A stretch of 5,994 bases of DNA from JBBQVO01 sp038211505 (lineage in GTDB: Bacteria > Chloroflexota > Dehalococcoidia > DSTF01 > JACRBR01). Positions 1-5,994 of this stretch are shown here, piece by piece. The stretch is from positions 1 through 5,994 of the forward strand of contig JBBQVO010000190.1 of the NCBI GenBank assembly GCA_038211505.1, in the 5' to 3' direction. Made by a program: the position numbers and the translations under genes. The notes below the pieces were generated by a model. That model saw only the letters and a program-made list of their open reading frames with translations, was not told the DNA's origin and did not search any database. Position 1 is the first letter of the stretch; the number at the start of each line of letters is the position of its first letter.

Positions 1-153
1 GATGGCGTGATCATCGCGCACGTATCTGCCGCGCCCTCTCGCGCGCTATGGCAGATCGCCGCGGGCGATCACGTCGTAGAGGCGCACGCCGTCCCGACCG
101 ACGGCTCTGAGAGTTGGAGTGAGGACGCCCGCATCACCGTATCGCCCCCGTAG
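1..153 (+). CDS. C-terminal fragment of an upstream protein with an Ig-like (possibly PBP1C C-terminal) domain
   Basis: A reading frame open from the left edge gives 50 codons and ends in TAG at 151-153. The fragment begins DGVIIAHVSA and continues with ALWQIAAGDHVVEAHAV, then a DG turn, and closes with ARITVSPP. The order W-x(4)-GDH-alternating hydrophobics-DG-xITV is the usual end of an extracellular Ig-like beta-sandwich. Similar ends occur on the C-terminal domain of PBP1C-type transglycosylase/transpeptidases and on various bacterial Ig-fold surface proteins. Genes for PBP1C and A2M are neighbours in many bacteria (yfhM-pbpC in E. coli), so a PBP1C-like cell-wall synthase is my preferred guess. 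No catalytic motif lies inside the window, so the family cannot be proved from this piece. I am confident that it is a coding tail and much less so of its identity. It ends 19 bases before the A2M start, on the same strand, with no terminator between them. Confidence 0.7.
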   Translation, partial: DGVIIAHVSAAPSRALWQIAAGDHVVEAHAVPTDGSESWSEDARITVSPP

Positions 154-157
154 AAGA

Positions 158-167
158 AGGAAGAGGA
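158..167 (+). promoter_or_regulatory. Shine-Dalgarno region of the A2M gene
   Basis: The purine-rich run AGGAAGAGGA lies directly after the upstream stop codon. Its GAGGA part ends 5 bases before the ATG at 173, a workable spacing. This supports 173 as the start rather than the next in-frame ATG at 194 (Met8). The 19-base gap is too short for a separate promoter and holds no hairpin, so translation from a shared transcript with the upstream gene is likely. Confidence 0.75.
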
Positions 168-172
168 CGCAG

Positions 173-3100
173 ATGGCCCGGCAGCAAATTCAGATGGTCG
201 ATTCGATTCGCGCGAAGATCCGGGGCGCGATTGCGGGTGGAGGCAACCGCGCGCGAGCGGCGGTGCTGGCGGGCACGGCAACGCTTACTCTCGCGACGAT
301 CGTGATCGGCGTGGTCGCGGCGGTGCGCGATCACGGCGCGACGCGCGCATCGTGCCCGCATCCGGTGTGCGCGAGCGTCATCGGGCCGAATGAGGACGAC
401 GGTGATCCGATGCAGCCGGTGCGCATCCGGCTCGCCGGGCAGGTCGATCGCGACGCGGCGATGCAGGCGCTGAGCATCAGCAACCAACCGTCGGGGAAGG
501 CGCACTTCGTCGGCGATGTGTTGACGTTCCAGCCGGACTGGCCGGGGTTCGCGAAGGGCGTCGCGTACGATGTTGCGCTCGATCTGGCGACGCCGGCGGT
601 GCCGAAGTCGGCGCAGCCGGTGAGCCTCCACTTTCGCTTCACCACGGCCGGCAAGCTACAGGTGTCGTCCGTGTTCCCGAACGACGGCGCGAAGGAGATC
701 GCGCTCGACGGCGCGGTGATGGTGCAGTTCAACCGCTCCGTCGCGCCGCTCACCGTCGTCGCCGATCGCGGACCGCAGGGGATCGTCGAGTTCACGCCGG
801 CGATCGAAGGGACGGGGACGTGGCTAAACACGTCGCTCTACACCTTCAAGCCGAAGACCGGCTGGGCGCCGGCGACGACGTACGCGGCGCGCGTGAAGGC
901 GGGGCTGGCGAACCAGCTCGGAGCGCAGCTCGACGCCGACTACGCATTTGGTTTTAGCACGCTGTCGCCGGCGATCGCGACGTTCGCGCCGGCCGACGGC
1001 AGCACGTTCGTGGCGCCGACGCCGGACATTCGCATCGTCTTCAACCAGCCAGTCGATCGCGCGTCGGCCGAATCGCGATTTCAGCTCGACGCAGCAACGC
1101 CACCTGGGCCGTCAGCCGCGGGCACCTTCGAGTGGCCGGACGACGTGACGATGATCTTCCGGCCGGCGCCGGGGCTCGCGCTCGGCACGACGTATCGCGC
1201 GACGCAGCATGCCGGCACGAAGTCGCGTGACGCGGTGGCGACGATCGCGGCGGATCAGGTGTGGTCGTTCTCGACCGTGGGTGTGCCGCGCGTCGTCTCG
1301 ACGCAGCCGGCGAACGGCGAGCAGCATGCGCAACGCTACGGCATGAGCATCACGTTCACGAACCCGATGGATGAGAAGTCGGTCGAGGATCACGTCAGCA
1401 TCTCGCCGAAGCCGCAGAGCGATCCCTACTTGTACTGGAACCAGGACGGGCGGACGGTGCAGTTCGGTTCGGCGCTCGCGTCGTCATCGACGTACACGAT
1501 TTCGCTCACGCAGGACGCGAAGGATCGCTACGGGCAGTCGCTGGCGGAACCGCTGACGGCGACGTTCACGACGGATCGCCTGCAGCCGGGATTCAGCATT
1601 TCGCGCTCGTCGCGCACGGGCACCTACAACGCCTACCTCGATCCGACGATCATCGCGACCTCGTGGAACATCGACCGTCTCGACTTCGCGCTCTACCGGA
1701 TCACGCCGGAAGATCTCATTCGATTCGAGGGCTTCGGATTGACGGATCTGGCGGCAGGCGCGTCGATCCGTGAGTGGAGCGAGCAGATTCACAGTAGCGA
1801 CATCGATGCGACGTCGGTGATCTCGACGCGGCTTTCGCCGGAGGGGCCGCTGGCGCAGGGCATCTACTACATCAAGATGTCGGCGCCGGGTGTGCCGGGT
1901 GTCGACGGCATGCCGTTCGTCGTCAGCAGCGCCAACATCACGACGAAGTGGACCGATCGCGAGCTGCTCGTCTGGGCGATCGATCTCAAGTCCGGTTTGC
2001 CGCTAGCGTCGCTACCGTTGCAGGTGCGTGACGGCGCCGGCGCGGTGGTTGCCAGCAGCACGACGAACGATGACGGCGTCGCGCGTCTGTCCGTCGCGGG
2101 CCCACCTAACGGCAACTACTACCCCGGCTACTACGTCGAGGCGGAGCGCGATGGCCTCGTTGTGTTGTCGGGCACGCAGTGGAGCGGCAGCATCGGGCCG
2201 TGGACGTCCGACATCAACTTTCAGTTTCAGACGGCGCCGTTCGTCGCGCACATGTACACCGACCGGCCGATCTACCGGCCGGGAGAGACGGTGTACCTCA
2301 AGGGCGTCGTGCGCGCCTACGATGACGCGACGTACACGCTGCCACCTGCCGGGACGGAGACGCAGCTCGTCATCCGCGACACAAGCGGCAAGGAGATCGC
2401 GCACCAGACGCTGACGCTGAGCGATATGGGTACCGTCGACGGCCAGATCGCGCTCGCCGACGATGCCGCGACGGGCATCTATTACGCCGAGCTGCACGAG
2501 GCGGGTAACACCTCGCCGCCCGGCGTGACGAACTACGGCAACGTCCTCACGAATGTCCAGTTTCGCGTCGCCGAGTTCCGCAAGCCGGAGTTCGAAGTGA
2601 CGGTGACGCCGGACAAGCCGTCGTACATCAACGGCGATGCCGTGCGCGCGACAGTCAACGCGTCGCTGTTCTTCGGCGCGCCGCTGGCCAACGCGAATCT
2701 GACGTGGGAGGTGACGAGCCAGCAGTACAACTTCGCCAGCGACGACTACCCGCGCTGGAACTTCGCCGACTACGACGAGTCGCACTACTATCGCGACGGC
2801 CCGTACTTTCAGCAGCAGCAGCGCGTGCGCTCGCAGGGCGTTGGCAAGACGGACGCCGGGGGCAACTTCGTCTTCACTCTGCCGGTCGATCTCTCGAGCG
2901 ATCCCGTGAGCCAGACCTTCACGCTCTCGGCAACGGTCACCGACGCGAACGGCCAGGCGGTGGCGGGCACGGTAGCAGTGCCGGTGCACAAGGGCGCGTT
3001 CTACATCGGCATGAAGCCGCGCGAGTACGTCGCGGACGCGGGAACGCCCTCGACGATCGATCTCGTCACGCTCGACACCGACGGCAATCCGTTGGCGGGC

Positions 3101-5994
3101 GCGACGATCAACGCCGGCATCTTCGAGCGGACGTGGCGGACGGTGCGCTCGCGCGGCACAGACGGTCAGCAGCAGTACACGAGCGAGCACGACGACAAGC
3201 TCATCGAGACGATCCCGGCGACGACGGGCAGCGACGGCAAGGGCCAGTTCTCGTTCACGCCGAAGAAGAGCGGCGAATACTACGTGCGCGCGTCATCGAC
3301 GGACGGCAGCGGCAACGTGATCAAGTCGTCGGTCTTCGTTTGGGTGTCCGGCGGCGAGTACGCGAGCTGGCGCGTCGGAAACGACGATTCGATCCAGCTC
3401 GTTGCCGACAAGGATGAGTACGCGCCGGGCGATACGGCGAAGATCCTCGTCGCGGCGCCGTTCGCCGCATCGAACGGGCTTGTGACGCAAGAGCGCGGGC
3501 GGTTGCTGCGCTACAATCTGCGGCCCTTCGCGACGAACTCCGAGATCATCGAGGTGCCGATCACCGACGAGCACATCCCGAATGTCTACGTGAGCGTCGC
3601 GCTCTTCAAGCCGCCCGCGGATGGCAACCCGATGCCGCAGGCGAAGTTCGGCACCGTGAATCTCAAGGTCTCGACCGACCGCAAGAAGCTGCGCATCGCG
3701 ATCACGCCGGACAAGACACGCCTCGGGCCGCGCGAGACGGTGAAGTACACGATTCGCGCGACGGATAGCGACGGCAACGGCGTGCCGGCGGAGCTGTCGC
3801 TGTCGCTCGTCGATAAGGCGGTGCTGTCGCTGCAAGACGAGTTCTCGCGGACCGCGATCGCGGCGTTCTGGTCGAACCGCGCGCTCGGCGTCCTGACGGG
3901 GTCGACGTTCGCGGTGTCGATCGATCGCGCGAACGAGTTGAACATCGACCGGTTGAAGCAGGGTGGCAAGGGCGGCGGCGGTGGGCCGGCCGATGAGAGC
4001 CGTGCCTTCTTCCCGAACACCGCGTACTGGAACCCGTCGCTGCGCACCGACGCCTCCGGCAGCGCCACGGTCGAGGTGAAACTGCCGGACACGCTGACGA
4101 CGTGGCGCCTGACCGCGCGCGGCGTCACTGCCGACACGAAGGTCGGCGAGAGCCACAACGACATCGTCACGCAGAAGGACGTGATCGTGCGTCCCGCCGT
4201 GCCGCGCTTCCTCGACGCCGACGATCACGCGATGCTCGGCGCGACGGTGCATAACTTCAGCGGCCACGCGCTCGACATCGACGTGACGCTGCGCGCGCAG
4301 GGCATCACGATCGACGGCGCCGCGAAGCAGCGGATCACGCTCGATGACGGCGGCGAGAAGCTGGTGCGCTGGAGCACGCACGCGCAGCCGGAGTACGACA
4401 AAGCGTCGCTGGACTTCGAGGCGACATCGGGCGACGCATCGGACGAAGTGAAGATGGCGCTGCCGATGTTCGCCTTCGTGACGCCGGAGACGGCCGGCAC
4501 ATCCGGCGAAGTCGGCGCCGACGGCGCGGCGTCGGAGGCGGTCGATGTGCCGTCGTACGTGCGACCGGATGCCGGCGGGCTGACGGTGCAGGTGTCGCCG
4601 TCGCTGGCGGCCGGCGTCAACACATCGCTCCAGTATCTCGAGGAAACGGACTACGATAGTGCCGAGACGATCGTCAGCCGCTTCCTGCCACGGCTGGCAC
4701 TGAACCGCGCGGTCACGCAGCTGCATCTCACGGACATCAACGACGCTGGCAGCAGCGGCGACGTGGACGCGCTCGTGCATCGGTCGATCCAGAAGCTGTA
4801 CAAGGCGCAGACGAAGGAGGGCGGCTGGGGCTGGTGGGGCGGCGACGACTCCGACGCGGCGATCACGGCGTACGTGCTGATCGGACTCGCCGAGGCGAAG
4901 CGATCCGGCTACGCCGTCGATGCCACCGTCGAGGCGAACGCCGCGGCGTACCTGCGCGCGCAGCTCGACCTGCCACGCGACGTGATCGCGCCGCAGTTCA
5001 ATCTGCGCGCCTACATCGAGTACGCGCTGGCCCGCGATGGACGCGGCGAGCTCGGCCGCGCCTACGCGCTCGCCGAACGCGGCACAGAGCTCGGCAACAC
5101 GGCGAAGGCGTGGACGGCCATCGCGATCAAGCTCAGTGGCGGCGGCGCCGATGATCCGCGGCTGTCGACGCTGCTCTCGCAGCTGCAGTCGACGGCGATC
5201 TCGTCGGCGACGGGCAATCACTGGGAAGAAACGGCGTACGATCCGGCGACGTTCTCGAACAGCACGCAGACGACGGCGCAGGTGCTGCAGGCGCTGACGC
5301 TGCTCACGCCAGACAACCCGCTCGTCGATAGCACACTGCGCTGGCTGATGATCGCCCGCAAGGACGACGGCAGCTGGCAGTCCACGCACGATACCGCCGT
5401 CGCGCTGCTCGCCATCACGGACTTCATGCTCGTGCGACAGGACGCGCAGCACGACTTCGACTACACCATCGATCTCAACGGCGATCAGCGGTTGTCCGGA
5501 TCGGCGGTCGCCGGCAAGGTGCAGCAGGAGAATAGCGTCGTCGTGCCGATGAAGGATCTGCTGAAGGACAGCGTGAACGCGCTCGCGCTGTCACGCACAT
5601 CAGGCGAAGGGCGGCTGTACTACACGGCGCATCTGCACTACTACACGCCGGCCGAGGAGATCGATGCGCTCGATCGCGGCATCGGCGTATCGCATCAGTA
5701 CTTCCGCGCCGACGACGCGAGTGAGACGCCGATCACGGACGCACGTCTTGGCGAGGCGGTGAAGGTGAAGGTAACGCTGGTTGCGGAGTCGGATCTCAAC
5801 TTCCTGGTGCTGGAGGATTATCTGCCGGCGGGGCTCGAGCCGATCGACACGAGCTTGAAGACGACGTCCCCGGAGTTCCAGCGCCGCCTCTTCGAGGAGC
5901 AAAAGCAGTCGTACAAGGTCGGTCGCGGCTACAGCCCCTTCGGTCACACGGATATTCGCGACAACCGCGTCGCGCTGTTCGCTCGCTTCGTGCC
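173..5994 (+). CDS. Membrane-anchored bacterial alpha-2-macroglobulin family protein lacking the thioester motif (3' end cut by window)
   Basis: A2M proteins are large extracytoplasmic protease traps: a protease cuts the bait region, the protein changes shape and the protease is caged, often covalently through a Cys-Gln thioester. Visible in order: a basic N-terminus and membrane anchor (29-51); four Ig-like modules (66-469); MG-type domains with LLVWAIDLKSGLPL (from 598), YTDRPIYRPGE (695-705), EFRKPEF (801-807) and FFGAP (833-837); the bait-region-domain landmark LVADKDEYAPGD (from 1076); SLVDKAVLSL before a GGKGGGGG stretch (1264-1271); the A2M core TAYW (1283-1286) and LPDTLTTWR (1304-1312); a thioester-type helical domain with GGWGWWGGDDSD (1550-1561) and GSWQSTHDTA (1733-1742); and a C-terminal MG domain with EDYLPAGLEP (1881-1890). 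The expected PYGCxEQ reads DYDSAET (1493-1499), so Cys and Gln are both replaced. The frame stays open to the edge after VALFARFV, and roughly 70-100 residues are probably missing by family comparison. Start choice rests on the Shine-Dalgarno at 158-167. The family assignment is firm; the mechanism without a thioester is inferred. Confidence 0.97.
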   Translation, partial: MARQQIQMVDSIRAKIRGAIAGGGNRARAAVLAGTATLTLATIVIGVVAAVRDHGATRASCPHPVCASVIGPNEDDGDPMQPVRIRLAGQVDRDAAMQALSISNQPSGKAHFVGDVLTFQPDWPGFAKGVAYDVALDLATPAVPKSAQPVSLHFRFTTAGKLQVSSVFPNDGAKEIALDGAVMVQFNRSVAPLTVVADRGPQGIVEFTPAIEGTGTWLNTSLYTFKPKTGWAPATTYAARVKAGLANQLGAQLDADYAFGFSTLSPAIATFAPADGSTFVAPTPDIRIVFNQPVDRASAESRFQLDAATPPGPSAAGTFEWPDDVTMIFRPAPGLALGTTYRATQHAGTKSRDAVATIAADQVWSFSTVGVPRVVSTQPANGEQHAQRYGMSITFTNPMDEKSVEDHVSISPKPQSDPYLYWNQDGRTVQFGSALASSSTYTISLTQDAKDRYGQSLAEPLTATFTTDRLQPGFSISRSSRTGTYNAYLDPTIIATSWNIDRLDFALYRITPEDLIRFEGFGLTDLAAGASIREWSEQIHSSDIDATSVISTRLSPEGPLAQGIYYIKMSAPGVPGVDGMPFVVSSANITTKWTDRELLVWAIDLKSGLPLASLPLQVRDGAGAVVASSTTNDDGVARLSVAGPPNGNYYPGYYVEAERDGLVVLSGTQWSGSIGPWTSDINFQFQTAPFVAHMYTDRPIYRPGETVYLKGVVRAYDDATYTLPPAGTETQLVIRDTSGKEIAHQTLTLSDMGTVDGQIALADDAATGIYYAELHEAGNTSPPGVTNYGNVLTNVQFRVAEFRKPEFEVTVTPDKPSYINGDAVRATVNASLFFGAPLANANLTWEVTSQQYNFASDDYPRWNFADYDESHYYRDGPYFQQQQRVRSQGVGKTDAGGNFVFTLPVDLSSDPVSQTFTLSATVTDANGQAVAGTVAVPVHKGAFYIGMKPREYVADAGTPSTIDLVTLDTDGNPLAGATINAGIFERTWRTVRSRGTDGQQQYTSEHDDKLIETIPATTGSDGKGQFSFTPKKSGEYYVRASSTDGSGNVIKSSVFVWVSGGEYASWRVGNDDSIQLVADKDEYAPGDTAKILVAAPFAASNGLVTQERGRLLRYNLRPFATNSEIIEVPITDEHIPNVYVSVALFKPPADGNPMPQAKFGTVNLKVSTDRKKLRIAITPDKTRLGPRETVKYTIRATDSDGNGVPAELSLSLVDKAVLSLQDEFSRTAIAAFWSNRALGVLTGSTFAVSIDRANELNIDRLKQGGKGGGGGPADESRAFFPNTAYWNPSLRTDASGSATVEVKLPDTLTTWRLTARGVTADTKVGESHNDIVTQKDVIVRPAVPRFLDADDHAMLGATVHNFSGHALDIDVTLRAQGITIDGAAKQRITLDDGGEKLVRWSTHAQPEYDKASLDFEATSGDASDEVKMALPMFAFVTPETAGTSGEVGADGAASEAVDVPSYVRPDAGGLTVQVSPSLAAGVNTSLQYLEETDYDSAETIVSRFLPRLALNRAVTQLHLTDINDAGSSGDVDALVHRSIQKLYKAQTKEGGWGWWGGDDSDAAITAYVLIGLAEAKRSGYAVDATVEANAAAYLRAQLDLPRDVIAPQFNLRAYIEYALARDGRGELGRAYALAERGTELGNTAKAWTAIAIKLSGGGADDPRLSTLLSQLQSTAISSATGNHWEETAYDPATFSNSTQTTAQVLQALTLLTPDNPLVDSTLRWLMIARKDDGSWQSTHDTAVALLAITDFMLVRQDAQHDFDYTIDLNGDQRLSGSAVAGKVQQENSVVVPMKDLLKDSVNALALSRTSGEGRLYYTAHLHYYTPAEEIDALDRGIGVSHQYFRADDASETPITDARLGEAVKVKVTLVAESDLNFLVLEDYLPAGLEPIDTSLKTTSPEFQRRLFEEQKQSYKVGRGYSPFGHTDIRDNRVALFARFV
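257..325 (+). other. N-terminal transmembrane anchor of the A2M protein (residues 29-51)
   Basis: About 28 residues with several Arg/Lys (R13, K15, R17, R26, R28) precede a hydrophobic run, AAVLAGTATLTLATIVIGVV and following residues, which ends before R52-D53. Positive charge on the N-side predicts an N-in, C-out orientation, which leaves the whole large domain outside the cytoplasm. There is no Cys in or just after the segment in lipobox context (the first Cys is residue 61), so it is not a lipoprotein as E. coli YfhM is. No convincing signal-peptidase site is seen, although cleavage near ATRA (56-59) cannot be excluded. Confidence 0.8.
368..1579 (+). other. Four tandem SbsA/Big_5-like Ig modules at the front of the A2M protein (residues about 66-469)
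   Basis: Four successive units of roughly 100 residues share one plan. A P-x-(N/D)G or similar turn leads into a strand of the form I-x-(V/I)-x-F-(N/T)-x-(P/S)-(V/M). Later comes a (T/S)-T-Y-x-(A/I) strand, and the unit ends in a F-x-F-(S/T)-T strand. Approximate spans are 66-161, 162-263, 264-370 and 371-469. The matching landmarks are VFPNDGAKEI with VMVQFNRSV (unit 2), FAPADGSTF with IRIVFNQPV (unit 3) and TQPANGEQH with MSITFTNPM (unit 4). Unit 1 is the most diverged. Such domains are known as spacers in surface proteins. Here they probably hold the trap away from the membrane or reach through the cell wall, which is an inference. Confidence 0.75.
3881..4003 (+). other. Candidate bait region / glycine-rich flexible segment (residues 1237-1277)
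   Basis: The stretch between the SLVDKAVLSL strand and the TAYW core contains a variable run (GVLTGSTFAVSIDRANELNI), then DRLKQGGKGGGGGPADESR. In A2M proteins the protease-cleaved bait sits just before the core A2M domain and is exposed and poorly conserved. Seven of eight residues at 1264-1271 are Gly, and Arg, Lys and hydrophobic residues are interspersed, offering sites for trypsin-like and broader proteases. The location is good; the exact limits and true protease targets are not readable from sequence. Confidence 0.55.
4613..5437 (+). other. Thioester-type alpha-helical domain, thioester residues absent (residues about 1481-1755)
   Basis: This domain starts at GVNTSLQYLEE, the normal lead-in to the thioester loop, and runs through SRFLPRL (1502-1508), GGWGWWGGDDSD (1550-1561), AITAYVLIGLAEA, the repeated helix pairs typical of the alpha/alpha toroid, TTAQVLQALTLL, and GSWQSTHDTAVALLAI (from 1733). 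Length of about 275 residues is normal for the domain. It carries no cysteine at all, so no internal thioester can form. The fold-defining residues are retained, so it looks maintained rather than decaying. Confidence 0.88.
4652..4669 (+). other. Degenerate thioester site YDSAET in place of YGCxEQ (residues 1494-1499)
   Basis: The codons TAC GAT AGT GCC GAG ACG sit where the family has Y-G-C-x-E-Q. Tyr and Glu are kept; Gly becomes Asp, Cys becomes Ser1496 and Gln becomes Thr1499. Alignment is fixed by the flanks: SLQYLEE upstream and IVSRFLPRL downstream, which match the conserved YL...YPYGCxEQTxSRFLP pattern known for bacterial A2M. AGT is one base from TGT, but ACG differs from either Gln codon (CAA, CAG) at two or more positions, so a single sequencing error cannot explain the loss. 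Confidence 0.9.

Noticed and set aside
154..172. A promoter or terminator between the two genes.
   Set aside because: The 19-base gap holds only the Shine-Dalgarno region; there is no room for a -35/-10 pair and no inverted repeat with a T run.
2810..2821. Four CAG repeats as a possible phase-variable tract.
   Set aside because: Only four trinucleotide units; length changes would keep the frame, so it could not switch the gene on and off.
2012..3190. A 392-codon open frame on the minus strand, opposite the MG domains.
   Set aside because: Same Arg/Val/Ala-rich composition and no family resemblance; it lies entirely over motif-bearing A2M coding sequence (YTDRPIYRPGE, EFRKPEF, FFGAP).
2704..3417. 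A 237-codon plus-strand frame in another phase within the A2M gene.
   Set aside because: It is an Arg-rich low-complexity translation lying inside the real gene, with no motif of its own. A programmed frameshift is not needed because the A2M frame is continuous across the region.
4652..4669. The possibility that the missing thioester is a sequencing error or frameshift.
   Set aside because: At least four positions of the motif differ, requiring several independent base changes, and the frame is unbroken with conserved residues on both sides.
3293..5452. A 719-codon open frame on the minus strand, opposite the thioester half of the A2M gene.
   Set aside because: Its product is extremely rich in Arg, Val, Ala and His with no recognisable domain or membrane pattern, as expected for the complement of GC-rich codons. 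The plus-strand frame carries clear A2M motifs throughout the same interval.

Overview
The window holds one very large gene on the + strand and the tail of a second gene just upstream. Nucleotides 173 to the right edge are a single uninterrupted reading frame of 1940 complete codons plus two bases. It encodes a bacterial alpha-2-macroglobulin (A2M) family protein that is cut off by the window before its natural C-terminus. Bases 1-153 are the last 50 codons and stop of an upstream gene. Its product ends in an Ig-like beta-sandwich pattern, which could be the C-terminal domain of a class A penicillin-binding protein (PBP1C-like). Only 19 bases separate the two genes and a good Shine-Dalgarno sequence lies between them, so they are probably co-transcribed. 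Nothing supports an RNA gene, mobile element, CRISPR array or terminator.

The DNA is GC-rich (judged by eye, somewhat above 60%), with heavy use of GCG, ACG, CGC, GAC and GTG codons. The A2M protein has an N-terminal membrane anchor instead of the lipobox of the E. coli homologue YfhM. It also has a front block of SbsA/Big_5-type Ig-like domains and a GGKGGGGG segment just before the A2M core motif. By recollection this resembles A2Ms of Chloroflexota and related high-GC environmental bacteria. That assignment is an inference and is weak at phylum level.

Layout of the A2M protein: a basic cytoplasmic N-terminus; a membrane segment (about residues 29-51); a CxxxxC pair (Cys61, Cys66); four Ig-like modules (about 66-469); MG-type domains, including the YTDRPIYRPGE (695-705), EFRKPEF (801-807) and FFGAP (833-837) landmarks; a bait-region-domain stretch (from about 1076); a Gly-rich candidate bait or linker (1237-1277); the A2M core TAYW...LPDTLTTWR (1283-1312); the thioester domain (about 1481-1755); and C-terminal MG domains (from about 1816 to the edge).

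The main point of interest is the thioester site. The family motif PYGCxEQ is replaced by DYDSAET (residues 1493-1499), so both thioester-forming residues (Cys and Gln) are gone while the rest of the domain is well kept. The two Cys near the membrane are the only cysteines in the visible 1940 residues. The protein therefore cannot form the canonical thioester and presumably traps proteases non-covalently or has a structural role. If the neighbour is a PBP1C, the pair would match the known A2M-pbpC association, which in proteobacteria usually involves thioester-bearing A2Ms.
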